Assembly (NCBI GenBank): GCA_026182355.1
Contig: JAPFBL010001930.1
Span: 1 to 64,000, forward strand
Direction of reading: 5' to 3'
Source of the DNA: Hermatobates lingyangjiaoensis
Taxonomy: Eukaryota; Arthropoda; Insecta; Hemiptera; Hermatobatidae
Length of the DNA stretch: 64,000 nt
A program made the position numbers and the translations under genes. Numbering within the stretch: the first letter of the stretch is position 1; every line of letters begins with the position of its first letter. Of this stretch, positions 48,880 through 61,073 are shown one piece after another. The notes beneath the pieces are model-generated. The model did not search any database, was not told the DNA's origin, and saw only the letters and a program-made list of their open reading frames with translations.

Positions 48880-49500
48880 CAGTTAAAACATCTTAGGCAC
48901 CATGACAAAATTTTTTTTGTTGGCAGTGTTATCATAACTATGACAGAAATCGGCAATTCTGTTTTAAGATTTTGGTAGTCATGACAACGAATAGTAGAAA
49001 TTTTTGTGCGCTTCTATACATCAATAAGACTTATAAAATTTATCTTATAAAATTTTCTGATAAATGTAATAGAAGTAGTTCAAATCTCTAAATGCCTTTT
49101 TCAGACAATATAGAGAGTATGAATGCCCATTATAACTTCATGTGAATATGCAATTTTGATTAATTTAAAACATAAATTTAAATATAAAAGACTTAATTAT
49201 GTAATAAGAAAACCGTCTACTCTGCAAACGCTCCTCTTAGGAAGCCGCAGAAGACAAAAGTATCCTTTAAGCTATTAAATCATTTAAGGCATTCTGCGAA
49301 TACCTTCATAAGAATCGGAAAGAGGGACTTAACCACTCTTTAAAACGTCATGATAGTGATTCGTGAATATGTATTACATCCATATGTAAACGACACTGAA
49401 TTATGCAAAACATTTCCTGAGTAAGACAAATAAGTGGTTGAAAATTTCTATTACATATTTTTTACACATACATTTGACGAATCTTTGACTTCTTCCACTG
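48880..49500. other. AT-rich DNA, no recognised feature
   Basis: It may be intron or 3' flank of the plus-strand gene; no polyadenylation site could be assigned. Confidence 0.35.
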
Positions 49501-51084
49501 AACTGAGCAATTGGAACAGACCGGGGAAGAAGTTCATGGTCAGGAATATCTTCAATGTTAAGTAACTTCCTAGGGCATAAAGCAAATTATGATCTCGCAT
49601 ATATATGTTTTAAAATTTCTTTAGAAGTTCCAAGTCGATAGAAACCATCCTCTGTCACACTTATTACAGCTGTCAATATATTGCAGGATTCAACTTGCTC
49701 CTTGTCGACGTCAGGAATAGGAACGTGCACAGTAGCTCCCAAACAAGCAGTCCGAAATTTTATTCCAAATTCATTTTAAATTTTTTTGGCTTGTATTTTG
49801 AAATTGATTTTAGAGTTTATTTTGCTTTCGATAGCATTTTCAATTTGAAATAAATATTGCACAAAATGTCATTACCTTTATTAGTATGGCCACAAAAGGT
49901 ATACATTTTCTGACGACACATTTTGAATCCAAATGCATCATTCGTTTCCTTTAAACACACGTAACAGGTTCAGAAACAAAAATATCTTCGGCAAGCATGC
50001 CTTCATTCTGTTGGTTTAGTCCATTATCGACTATAATCTTATGTAAAATGTTTGAAACAGGCTCGTTTTCTTGCATAATCTGATTAGTTTTGCCTTTTGC
50101 CATTATTTGAACGCTTTTTAGTACTGTTTCTCGTGACTCACTTGTATTAATGTATTTTAAAACATCTTTGGGTAGAGAAGATGTTTTAAGCCGCATATTA
50201 TATTTAGTAACTAAAATGACTATTTTGCATAAATTGTACGAAACGTAGTCGTTCACACCAGTGGTCAGATTTATTATCCTGCATCCAAGTACAAAGCATA
50301 TTTTCGATACCTTTATTAGCTCGCTCGATACTACCTTGACATTGGGAATGGTGAGGCTTCCCATGGACGATCTTTAGTGCTGGCCAAAACTTCTTCAAGA
50401 GCTGCTCACCACATTATTGGCAAATTCCCTACCATTGTCAGGCTCTAATATAGATGACATTCCAAGCATCGCAAAAATGACCATTAGATTGTAAGCTCAT
50501 CTTTGCCTCTTTTTGACATTAAGATTTGAGATCAACAAATTTTGTGAGATGATCTTGGTATACCAAATTAGATTTGTATTCTCTATCTGGCTGAGACTAA
50601 AAGTCAATAAGAGCAACCAGACAACGGGAATTAAACAGTCTACTACGTCCTCCGTTTCTAATACACAAATGAGTATCATGAACGACGTGAAGTAACTCAG
50701 TTTTTGTGACTTATTACTGTATAGTACCGACACCTTCTTTAACAGGATATAGAGTTAACTTTTGTTTTCCACAATTAACTCATCGTAGTCATTCAACAAC
50801 CAATAGTCCCTGGGTTTCTTCCTAGTAGTCATTTTGAATTTGTGTACATCATTTCTTAATTTTTGGTAAATAGTTTAGGTTAAGAAAATACTATTTTTTG
50901 CAGCATTAACTCTCATTTTGCATAGTTTATCATCAAATCGTTGTTTCATGTCCATAGGCCATGGCTTCTTCTTTAATGGTACTACTTGTTCCTCCATTTT
51001 CATGGAAAAAAAATCATTTTTTTGTTGAATAAATTGAAGTATAATTGCGTATTTTGGCACTCCCGTACAAACCGCAAAGAGCAA
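49500..51084 (-). pseudogene. Ginger/GIN-type integrase relic (KRBA2/SCAND3-like)
   Basis: Read on the minus strand in shifting frames, domains appear in the order known for KRBA2/SCAND3-like integrases. First an N-terminal block RFDDKLCKMRVNAAKNSIFLT (about 50940-50876); then a YWLLNDYDEL-type stretch near 50800; integrase segments LVYQDHLTKFV (about 50560) and DNGREFANNVV (about 50440) with the second catalytic Asp; then KIVHGKPHHSQCQGSIERAN with the catalytic Glu and MQDNKSDHW...LRFVQFMQN (50390-50205). The tail has a cysteine-rich CVCLKETNDAFGFKMCR stretch near 49920 and further matches down to about 49520 (VHVPIPDVDKEQ). Many frameshifts and stops make it inactive. Whether it derives from a Ginger DNA transposon or an LTR element is not settled by this copy. 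Confidence 0.85.
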
Positions 51085-51099
51085 CTGACAAATTCTGAG

Positions 51100-52010
51100 C
51101 TTGGGGTGCGATAACAGTCAGGTGCCTTGATCACGTGATATTCGAAAAGAATCGGAAATGTATTTCTTACTTTGACGGTTTCTTAGTTGGAATTCTACAT
51201 AAAACCTAGAAAATATGTGAAATATAAATCGTTTCATACATTAGCGGCTCGTATTAGGCTATATATACAGTGCATTCTATATATGTTGGATTTCAAACTT
51301 TTCCTTAACATACTATATAAGACACTGAATTATTTAAAAACATTTTTAAACAAGTCCAAAGTTTTTTTCTGGAATGACCGAGAAGAAGGTCTGAATGATC
51401 TCCTAAGAGAGCATGTATGTCAGGAGTAGGAGGTCACCAACCTTAAAATTAATTTTAAACCACACGTATAAGACATTTTCCAAACAATTCTATGGAATCA
51501 TTTTTGATGAATAAATGATGTAATTAATCGAATAGTACAATAGACTATCATCATAATTTTTTGCTAATTTCTAGAAATAAATGTTTGCAACTGTTTTCCA
51601 CCGTAACTTTGATCAATATCGAAAGAGTAACATTCACAAATCAGAGTCAATGTTTGAAAACTGTTTCTAAACCTGCAAACAGCGAGTTTTTGTTGCTAGT
51701 TTTAAAAAATAAAAATAACATTAATTAAATAAAAGTAACAATAAAGATTATTAATAATAATGCTAAAATAAAGAGCAAATTGTGCTAATATATAAGTTAT
51801 CTTTTATAGAATATTTTGAGAGTTATTTATGATGATGCCTGTAGAAATATTGAACATAGATTTTTTTTAGCGTTTAATCAATTTTTAATCTTTATTAATT
51901 AATTTTTAACCATCCGATTTGTTGATAACTGTACGCATTAGTGAATACGTTAAACTATATGCACTTTACATCATGTAGGAACTATAATTATTTTGTATTG
52001 GAAAAATATA
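51100..52010. other. AT-rich DNA without a supported gene
   Basis: No feature beyond short chance frames. The terminal repeats of the integrase-bearing element were not found here or below 49500. Confidence 0.4.
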
Positions 52011-52215
52011 TGATCAAACCACAATAAGAAAATGGGAAAACAAGACTAAGATCTTTCAACCATAACAAGCGGTCTTCGTCAGAGTCAAAAACCCAACTGA
52101 AACACTAGATGCAGAGAACATCTGGTGAGGGGTTGAGAAGAGTGGGAGGGAAGAATATTGTGGTTTGATCATTGATTGTTATTTCACTTGTTTATGTGAA
52201 ATCTTTTTATAGAAA
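52011..52215. mobile_element. Foldback family G (copy 6, with foreign loop)
   Basis: The left arm GATCAAACCACAATAAG to GTCAGAGTCAAAAACCC is intact (motif on the minus strand at 52084-52053: CTCTGACGA, CCGC hairpin, GAAAG). The inner right arm is replaced by an unrelated GC-richer stretch (GCAGAGAACATCTGGTGAGG to GTGGGAGGGAAG). The outer right end TTGTGGTTTGATCATTG to TGTTTATGTGAAATC is present. Confidence 0.75.
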
Positions 52216-52219
52216 AATA

Positions 52220-53485
52220 TGTATCTTCAAAATCTTCTATGTATCAACAAAATCAATTTAATTTATCTGAATACTAAAATATTCTTTATCTATATATGTT
52301 ATGAACTATAAGACAAACGGGTGCTGTAATTTTCTTTCTTAGTGACCAGTAGTAAATACTGTTGGGAAAAAACATGCATCCTTGAAATCACTTGAATTAA
52401 ATTCATACAAATGACTATTAATAAAGAAATTATTAAGTACTGTCTTAATGTGAACTTTTTTTTGACGTATCAAAGTTAGGCAAACGCTTACCTAAATAAG
52501 GTGTTTGATGATGTATACAATTTTGATTCGTCCATAAAAACGTTTTAATGAATAAAGAGAAACTATTAATAATATTTAAAATATACGCCAGAGAAGAGTT
52601 TTCTAATAGGATTCTGTCATTGACCATATAATATTATCTGTTATAAAAATACACAAAGTACCATGTCATTTAAAATATTTTTGTAATTGTGTTTACTTAC
52701 CAAGCAACCAAACAGGGATGAAACCAAAACACTTTATCACAACATATATTGCATACAAAATGAAATTTTTAAAAGGTTAAGGATAAAGCATTAAAGAGGA
52801 CAAACATCATAAAAAATAAACAAAAATAATTTATTTAAATTAAATAAAACACAATACTTATTAAAATAAACACAATACCATGCAAGTAACAAACATTTTG
52901 ATTAAGCAGGAGTAACAAACAAATTGTAGTGTTAACAATGAATAACTCTAGTGGTTAAATAAATAACTAACAGCACGACAAAAACGGAATAATTTTCTTA
53001 ATTAAGAAATTGGATTTCATATAGGAGATTGATCATCTTTAAGTAACTGCTTTAATAAAATTTATTAAAGCATTATCTGAATTATGAAAACTTATATTTT
53101 TTAATAGTGACATTTCAAAATAATTATTAAAATAAATAATTTTAGCTAAATTAAAAATAAAAAAAAATCATAAATTAAAATTTACATTTGTTTTCACAAA
53201 CTAAATTTCTTTTTATCACGCTAAATGGTTGTAATAACTGACTAGTTTGAAAAACCTAAATGATTTGATTTGACAAGAAGTAATTCTGTTAGACCGCAAA
53301 GAAATGAACTGATTCATTTCAAAATGAAAAGAATTTACAAAAATGCTATGGATCCATGTGGTGTTTGACGAAAAAAATATAATTTTATATGACAGGTTAT
53401 GTAATAATTACTGTATATAAGAAGAATAGATGGGAATCTATAAAATGATCCAACATTTTGAGATTTCATTTGTCAATGATTTCGT
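52220..53485. other. AT-rich 3' flank of the 53.8-kb gene
   Basis: Several A/T runs, no supported frame. Candidate polyadenylation signals on the minus strand are frequent because of composition. Confidence 0.4.
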
Positions 53486-53487
53486 GT

Positions 53488-53493
53488 TTTATT
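53488..53493 (-). promoter_or_regulatory. Candidate polyadenylation signal AATAAA
   Basis: AATAAA on the minus strand about 300 bases beyond the stop codon at 53790. It is plausible by position only. Confidence 0.3.
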
Positions 53494-53789
53494 TATGCTA
53501 GTATATCATTAGGAATTTCAAATGACCAAGACAAACTATAAAGTTTAAATTTTGAAATAATCAAGAAGTAATCATTTCCCAAAAAACCAATGCATTTAAA
53601 TTGCTCATTCGCTATGAGTGATATAGACTCCATAAACTAAACACTTAGTTGACGTTGCATGAATGAAGTTTTGTATTAGTTTGCCCAATAGAATTGTATG
53701 TTATCGACTTGAAGGTGTTTGCTACAGAAATTTTGTTGTTCTGGAGATTAAATCAAAGAGAAGTGTACTAATCAATTGAGAATAATTCT

Positions 53790-54967
53790 CTAAAATATAG
53801 CTGCTATGGCACGTTTCGTGAACTTTTGACACTTGGAGTTGGGATCGAGACAACCTGTTTTTTCTTCAGAGTCACTTCTTGAAGAAGGAATGCTATCAGC
53901 TTGGACATGTTCTTCTAATCGCCTGACAAAAGACGTCTCTGGCAAAAGACATTTCGACTGCTGCCTGACTGAATGTTCCCTGTTCTGGCTACCAGGCCTG
54001 GAATCAAGATCTGATTCACTTCTAACGGAATGTCGCCACCTGGTGTAGGAAGGGCTCATTGTTTTTCTTCGCCTACATTCCGAATTCTTATTTCTTTCTT
54101 TACTGACATTATCCTGTCTATTGCTAGGTAACACAGGACTGCGAATGCGGGACCCTAAAGACTCATTTGTTTTTGATCTGCATATGGCACTTGTTTTGCC
54201 CCAATGACTAGAGAAAGAAGGGCTTATAGATCTGCTAAACTTGGTATCATGTTGAGAGTGGTTACCTATTGCGTTATGAACAGGAATTCTTGTATCATCA
54301 TACCTTAGCTCTTTCCGTTCACTGTTGGATGATGAAAAACCATTACAATTCAGCATTGACTCTGAGAAGTTCTCATGCTGAAAATCTTTTCGTTCCCCCT
54401 GATGTTTCACTAGTGGCAATGTAGAAGTCTCTCTCGGAGGGTTTGTAATTTGACCAAACTGAGGTTCCCAATTTTCTTTTAAAGCGTTGGCTCCTGGAGT
54501 TTTATTAAAAGAATTAGAAGAAATAGTCTCGTCTGAAATGCCTAATCCAGATAAATTCCTTGTTTCGTTTCTGTTTGGTAAATGGATATTACCTTCTCTA
54601 ATTGTATTGGAAGAATATATTTCTAATGGAGTTTTAACCAATAAATTCGTAGAAGACGGAATATCTTGAGAATTTTGGCTACTGTTACTGATCAAAGTAT
54701 CCCATTGTTTTCCACCCTGTAACCAAGATGGTGAAACCGGAGAATTTGGTGACTTCTCATTAAAGCCTACTTTCTGAACGGTTGATTGATCTTTTATATC
54801 GAGAACTTTGAGTCCCGTATTTGAACTGTCACAGGAATCTATATCGAAGACACACTCGGAACTGACCTCGATTGTGGGATCCCAATCTCTGACATCTGCG
54901 CTGCCCACCTCTCTCCAGCCTAACTGCTCTTTTGCCCAGCAGGCTTGGTCATCGCTGTCTCTTCCAC
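53790..54967 (-). CDS. Unidentified Ser/Asn-rich protein, last exon
   Basis: The exon starts at an acceptor (TTTCTTTGACAG) in phase 1 and ends at TAG. It encodes 391 residues that continue the upstream exon as GGRDSDDQACWAKEQLGWRE. Composition is dominated by Ser, Asn, Glu, Lys and Arg, with few hydrophobic clusters and no transmembrane segment. There are basic/serine patches such as CRRRKTMSPSYTRWRHSVRS and RSRSDSEE-like runs, typical of disordered, phosphorylated scaffolds. The frame also continues 31 bases upstream into the intron (a methionine at 54998), which is not needed. I do not recognise the family. The long uninterrupted frame in AT-rich DNA, together with matching phases, makes it very likely to be a real exon. 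Confidence 0.85.
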
Positions 54968-54999
54968 CTGTCAAAGAAACACCAAAATAATTAACCAAA

Positions 55000-56690
55000 T
55001 AATATATATCAATGATACGTCCTTCAATATATCATTAATGTTTTAAAACCCCTATTGATGTTACTAAAATAATATGTAACTGAAACTCTCCTTTTGACAA
55101 AACAAAAATAATCCGATTAAATAACATTTTAAAAACAGTGTAAAATCATTTGTCCCATTAATTTCTTTAATCAATATTATTTAACATTAGGCTAATATGC
55201 CGGCTTTACTGAGATACGAAAATACGTAACTGAAAATAGTTACATGAAATATTTAAAAACTGTTGTAATGGGTTTAATCGTTTTTATTTTAGTTAGCTGT
55301 ATCCAAAAGTAACTGAAAAATATGATGTCATTATTATTATTAAAGTGAGGACCGTAAACAGGTATCTGTTACATGGCTTGTCTAGTTTAGTTTTTCCTTT
55401 AAAGAGATTCCAAATTTCTTGCGTATATCTGAGAGTACTTTTTAGTATATTTAATAAGAGGAGTTTCGGACCTACTTTCTTTATTCTTCAGAAAGAGAAT
55501 AGGACTGTCTGAGCAGGTTTTATATCTAGACCCTTATCGCTTGCCATCTCTCACCAATTTGGAAAGCATCCCACAGAAGCTCAAAGGCGTCCCCATAAAC
55601 TTTCAGATTCACCTTCCCCTCACTTCTTACACCAATCCCCCCCCCACACGCACACACACACAAACATCATAGAACGAATGTGCGAAAATGCGTAGCGGCA
55701 TACACTCAACTTACTTTAAATAAACAATATCAAACTCGTTGACAATGAATTCAGTTTTATTTTTTTTCAATGTGTCAATCGTGAAGATGTAATATAATGC
55801 TCATAGATAATCAATAATGATTTTTGTTTAAATGTGGCCATATTTATTGTATCAGTTATAACAATTTTGGAATCATTATTTACAAAAAAAAATCTAACAA
55901 ATAAGTGTTATAATTATTTATTAATAAACTAAAGGCTTCAATCTCATCTACTGGTTTGCACTGAGGATTCTGGTGATCTTGTGCATCGCTTCGCGAATTC
56001 TACCCTGAACTTCAGATTTTAAACCCTTTAATGAACTTCAAAGTTGTCTTTAGAAAAATATCTCTGAATGATGTGCCAGAATTATGACTGAGAGAGAGAG
56101 TGTTATGTTTCATGTATAATTTTTCCAAAATTTGTAACCTCTTAAACGCAATTGTTTCACATTGACATAGAATGTCTTCATAGGTTTTTGCTTCCTCCAG
56201 ACAAAATCAGTATCCTTCGTACAATATTTTTACAGCTTGTATAAGTGGTAGATTTTAAGAAATAGTCGGTGTGATATCCTTGATATATTTTTAAATTCTT
56301 CCATTGAGGATTTATTAATATATTTGTAAATTCAAGTTCAGTTTAAATAAGGATTTTTCATTCATTCTGAATTTATGTCCTTGAAACAGTTGGGGTGTTG
56401 TACGAAAATTAATACAGGCCACAGGTATTATTCTCTTATGTCCAGGTACCCATATGTGAGTTAAGTTGCATTTACCTGCGTTATTATTATTAATTTTTGA
56501 TCAACAGTATTCAGATGAGAGCCACTTTCTTGAAATCAGGAATCTCTTCCAAATCAGGTGATCGTTCATGTCACTTTAAAACCCACTGTTAAAATATTGT
56601 ATGAGAATCATTATATCTGGAAATATAGCAAACTATTAATACTTTGTTCTATATATTTTTTTTAAATTATACCTTTCATGGAGGCATATT
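55000..56690. other. Intron sequence of the 53.8-kb gene
   Basis: AT-rich with a C/CA-rich simple run at 55625-55665 and a fragment resembling the R terminus (GGCATACACTCAACTTACTT) at 55695. No further exon is needed between 54967 and 57492. Confidence 0.55.
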
Positions 56691-56990
56691 CATGGAAATG
56701 AAATGTTACCTAAAACACATTTTGGCAAAAGTGTAACTTTCCCAAAACAACAGTGCACATCCATATTATAAAAGCCACTTGCTTGTAAGTATTAATTTGA
56801 TCCATCAACCGGTATGGGCTGCAGTGCGTCCACAAATTTTTGGATACACACCCACACACATACACACAGAAATCATCAAAAATACGTCCAAAAGGTCTTT
56901 GGGGACCTCAAAACATGTAAATCCGTTAAAATCTCAATATGAAATTTTTACATAATTATTACAATTTACTTATGGTAAAGCAGAAACTAT
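56690..56990 (-). repeat. Repeat R, partial copy in an intron
   Basis: In reverse orientation: GTGTAACTTTCCCAAAAC, TTAATTTGATCCATCAA, the CACACCCACACACATAC run, GACCTCAAAACATGTAAAT and ACTTATGGTAAAG at the end. Confidence 0.7.
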
Positions 56991-57491
56991 AAAATACGAC
57001 GGATAAATAAAAAAAAAAACAAAATTGTATCCACATCTTTTCCTAGTTATTTGTCAGAAAGTAACAATATCATTGCTACTGTTTCATGTTTGTTATATAT
57101 ATTTTTCTAGCAATTGTTTATCATGTATTATCTAATTCATTTATCGCATTTATATTTCATATTTTGATATGTAAATAAATTTACTTTAAATATATTAAGC
57201 ATATTTATAGTATATCATTAACCAAGCAATTTACTTTTCAAAATATAAAAGTGTAACGTTACAAACGATACCGTGTGTATTAATTCATGTTATAAGGAAA
57301 AACTGTTATAACCAATACATTCAAAAGATAATATAAAAAAAATTACATACAAATAAAACCAGTTGCGTGACAACTAGGAGAATCAGTGACAATAAATAGA
57401 ACTGCAAGTAGGAAATTTTCATTGAATTCACTTCAAAATACTTGTTCACTGCTCTGAGTAACTTATTCCCTGATTGTTTACTTAAACTGAC

Positions 57492-57603
57492 CTTTATTGC
57501 TGCTAGGGCTCGGGTTGAAATCTTCTCTCTCAGACCAAATGTCCTTGCTCCAAGGCTCTGGTGAGGACACTCTTGCACGGTCCCAAGGTGACTTCCTTGC
57601 AAC
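57492..57603 (-). CDS. Unidentified Ser/Pro-rich protein, internal exon
   Basis: Acceptor TTTTTCTTCAG and donor AAAG|GTCAGT bound 112 nt encoding VARKSPWDRARVSSPEPWSK then DIWSEREDFNPSPSSNK plus one base (phase 0 in, phase 1 out). The Ser-Pro and Trp-rich composition resembles proline-directed phosphorylation sites. The exon joins 59095 upstream and 54967 downstream without breaking the frame. Confidence 0.8.
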
Positions 57604-58382
57604 CTGAAGAAAAACAAAACCCTTTTCACTACCAGCAATCATATTAAAGTACGTTATATCATATGTTTTTTTGAATTTGATATTTAAAAAATCTCTGAAG
57701 TAGGTATCTTTAAAATGTGTTTTAATAGTTTTATCTTTAAGTTATTGTATTATATATAATTATTATTGGAACTATCTTAGTAATAATAATTATTACAACA
57801 GTCTTTATTTTTTTTACTTACAAATGAAATATTAAACATAAAGTTTCAAATCCTTTAGCTAAGTAAAGTATAAAGTGTTTGACATTTTAAACCGGTTTTT
57901 TTTTTCACATCGTTCAGCGAAGAATAAGAAAAAAACCCGATAAAGAAATAATAAGGTACATGAAACATAAAATGTAGATAAAAGGCATTTAAAAGAAATG
58001 GCGAAGCACATGAATAACTTTTTCCGGCTTGGAAATGGAAGATTATTTAATTTTATTGAAAAACTGCGGAAGAAATAGTCCATGCAGCTCTGGTACAATT
58101 ACAATCAACTACAGCAAATTATGAAAAAAGAATCACCAGTTTTAAAAAATAAGTTTGAGTTGGGATTTTATGAAGAGTTTTATTTTAATTTTTGATTTAT
58201 ATACTTCCTCAAGTTATATTCGACGGTTACATCAGAAATTTTTTAGGCAAGATCATCTATCAAAATTTAAATAAAATATCTACTTATCAGAGGCATATTA
58301 TTCAATTTAAAAGTTTGTATAGATTGGTTTCAAATGCACTTTAATTGTTTTAATTTCTATATTAATAGTTAATTTTAATAGT

Positions 58383-58755
58383 AAATTCACAGAAGGGGTT
58401 CTTGAGGATTTTGGTCATAAACATACAACTCCTGATTATAAACCGACGTTTCGCCAAAAGTTGTTTGGCATTTTCAAGGCTTGTTTTAGAGGAAACACTA
58501 TTTACCGGTTCTTACTTTTATCTAGCTGCATCATAACAGATACACATGTACAGGAAGGTTACATAACCATAAATACAGAAAAAGATGGTTATGTAACCTT
58601 CCGGTATATGTGTATCTCTTATGATGCAGCTAGATAAAAGCATGGACCGCTTTTTATCTAGCTTTTCGCCAAACAATTTTTGGCGAAACGTCGGCTTATA
58701 ATCAGGAGTTGTATGTTTATGACCAAAATCCTCAAAAATCCCTTCTATGAATTTG
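58383..58755. mobile_element. Foldback element, family H, inside an intron
   Basis: A 370-bp inverted repeat with outer arms TTCACAGAAGGGGTTCTTGAGG and its counterpart near 58740. The left arm carries, on the minus strand at 58479-58448, CCTTGAAAAT, GCCAAA/TTTGGC hairpin and GAAACGTCGG, a hammerhead-like core. The right arm keeps the hairpin and GAAACGTCGG (58661-58694) but has lost the first half. An inner palindrome (TTATCTAGCTGCATCAT and its complement) fills the loop. In the transcript of the host gene (minus strand) the complete motif is in sense orientation. Confidence 0.7.
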
Positions 58756-59094
58756 AAATATCAGGGGTCGAGGAGCTATATAAATTTTAATGGTAAATAT
58801 ATATTCAAAATATAAGTAATAATAATTACCGCCTTGCTATGACTTCGTTAATAATAAACAAATGTAAATTACATTTTAAACGATCTTTGTTCTGTTGAAA
58901 TAGTTAAGTAAATTTAACTATTTTAAATATCAAATTTCTCAAAACTAAATTCAAATACTTATACAAGTATGATACTTATGTAAATATTTGACATATAGTT
59001 TTAAAGCCAAATTGTTGTCCATTTTGAATTTTATATTCTCAAAGTATATTGTATTAATGAAAATTTAATTTAAAAGGATTTAATTCAAACTAAC

Positions 59095-59205
59095 TTCTCT
59101 GAAAATTTCATTTGTTGAAGTTTCCTTTAAGACAGAGCATTCTTCTGGGGATAGCTTGATGGTTTGTATTTGTTTTACTTCCGTCGTTAGTATTCCGTCA
59201 ACTTC
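59095..59205 (-). CDS. Unidentified protein, internal exon
   Basis: Acceptor TTTTACTGCTGCAG and donor GAA|GTTAGT bound 111 nt, exactly 37 codons in phase 0 at both ends: EVDGILTTEVKQIQTIKLSP then EECSVLKETSTNEIFRE. It reads as a mixed charged, probably helical or extended linker. Being a multiple of three, it could be skipped without a frameshift. Confidence 0.75.
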
Positions 59206-59384
59206 CTGCAGCAGTAAAAGGATCAATACCAGAATGAATTAGTAATAATTTAGGAAATAATTTACATAATAATAAAATAAATTTGGCAAATACAGAGATT
59301 TATACAAATATGATTGTTTTATACATAGAATAAGACTACATTAAATTGCTTAAAATTATTAGTTGTGCAATGCGTAATTGTGTG

Positions 59385-59475
59385 GTATTTACTCATTCTG
59401 AGTTAAAATGAATAAGCAAATAAAATCATTTGTTTGGAGACTTTTGTTTATTTATCCATTTTAACTCAGAATTTC
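59385..59475. mobile_element. Terminal fragment of foldback family A/F
   Basis: GTGGTATTTACTCATTCTGAG then TTAAAATG, GGAGACTTTTGTT and TATCCATTTTAACTCAG match the outer end of the element at 28017-28300 in opposed orientation. The ribozyme-like part is missing. Confidence 0.6.
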
Positions 59476-59479
59476 TTAA

Positions 59480-61070
59480 AATTTTTTACACAAAGGTGAG
59501 GTGAATTTACAACAGAAGTTAATTTTCATGTATAAATTAAAACATAAAATAATGTGTTGTCTAAATGTCTCGTACTAAATGATATTACAGTTATTCTTTA
59601 GAAATTACTTTGTAAAATTAAGGACGAATTTGTAGATTTAGAAAATAACTAATTGCTTTTAAAAAAACACTTTAACGATTTCTCCAACAGTGGGTAACAT
59701 AACTATTTACTGCATGAAGTAAGAACAGATTCTGAAAGCAAGAGTAATTGCATAGCAATAATTAACAAATAATTCTAGAGTATACACTTGTATTGTCAAT
59801 GGGAGAGTAAAATCCCTCAGCGTAAGATTCCAAACGGGAGTTTACTCAGCACCGGTAGCAGTGAAACTCGGCCGATTATACGTCGATGGTATGAAATTAT
59901 TCTTTTGAAATGTATTAGACTAAAGACCTTTTGCAGGCTCAACTTGGTCAGCGCCCGACTAAAAGAATCCAGGGTCATTTACTTGATTGAAACATAAAGC
60001 TCGACACATATGTAAATCGCGTTGGTACACTTGGTTTGCTCTTCGAAATAAACATAGCGTTGTAATCTTTATCAAACCTCAAATTATACCATGATGAGCT
60101 TCACGTATTAAACGACTGGAATTTTTGTAACTGGCTTATGACTGGAATTATGATTTCACAATTGTTTCAAATTTCAAAACTAGTTCTGCAGATGCAATAT
60201 CCGTATTTAAGATTAGGAGTCTCATTTTACGTATAAACATCGATATATCTTTCCAGAAGACTTATTAAATCAAGCTTAGCGTAATTTTGCCTATATCAGT
60301 CTCATTACCTAACCTTTACCTTTTCTGAAAAGATAATGCCAACAGCTTTTCAGATGGTATCAGGTCGTGTTTTCCATCACGATAAACTGATATACTTATT
60401 GCATCCATCAGAGCAGGTACTAATATTTGCATTTATCGGAATTGTTGTTACTGGTACTCAAAATATATAATTCTATGTTCATTGTAATAACGTAAATTAA
60501 TAAAGAGTGTTTAGGAATCATTAAAGTACTTAAGAATCAATCAAGGTGAATGAATTAAACAAACAACATCAGGAAACATTTGGCCCGGTGGAAAATTTAA
60601 AATCAACCGGAAGTGGAGAACAGGCAAACGACTGAGAGGCGTGCAGTTTATTTGTAAGTGGGCACCTCTTGGCACTACACCCACGGCTGCATGTCATCGC
60701 TTCGAATCTCATTCTTAGCTTCTATTTAATTCTGAAATGTAGAATTAATGAACAAAGCTTTACAATCAAAATTTTACATTTCCAAACCACTAATATGCTA
60801 ACATATTTTGCTAGTTTTTGAAGTGGACGCCTAGTTATAAATTAATGACACCGAAAAATATGTATTTTTTTCAAATGTTGTGGAATAAATTATTGTATAC
60901 TGTATTAATAAATATATAAATAAAAGATATTTCTTTATGTATTTCATTACTAAATTTTTAGAAAAATAATGAAGTCACTATATACAAATTCTTTAAACAA
61001 AATGTCGGGACTTTTATCATACTATCCAAACACTATTCTTTTAGGTTCATTTTTTTTCATTACATGTGCT
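59480..61070. other. Intron sequence of the 53.8-kb gene
   Basis: AT-rich, no exon required. The short stretch around 60690-60712 (CATCGCTTCGAATCTCATTC) recalls a Pol III B box but has no paired A box or fold that I can support. Confidence 0.45.
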
Positions 61071-61073
61071 TTA

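Noticed and set aside
49951..50364. 137-codon minus-strand frame taken as one intact gene
   Set aside because: Only the second half of this frame matches the integrase tail. The first half is out of frame with the catalytic block, so the locus is a frameshifted relic.
53833..54990. Plus-strand frames of 60-71 codons
   Set aside because: They are antisense to the long, phase-consistent minus-strand exon.
60600..60730. Possible Pol III-derived repeat with a B-box-like CGCTTCGAATCTC
   Set aside because: No matching A box at the right distance and no second copy in the window.
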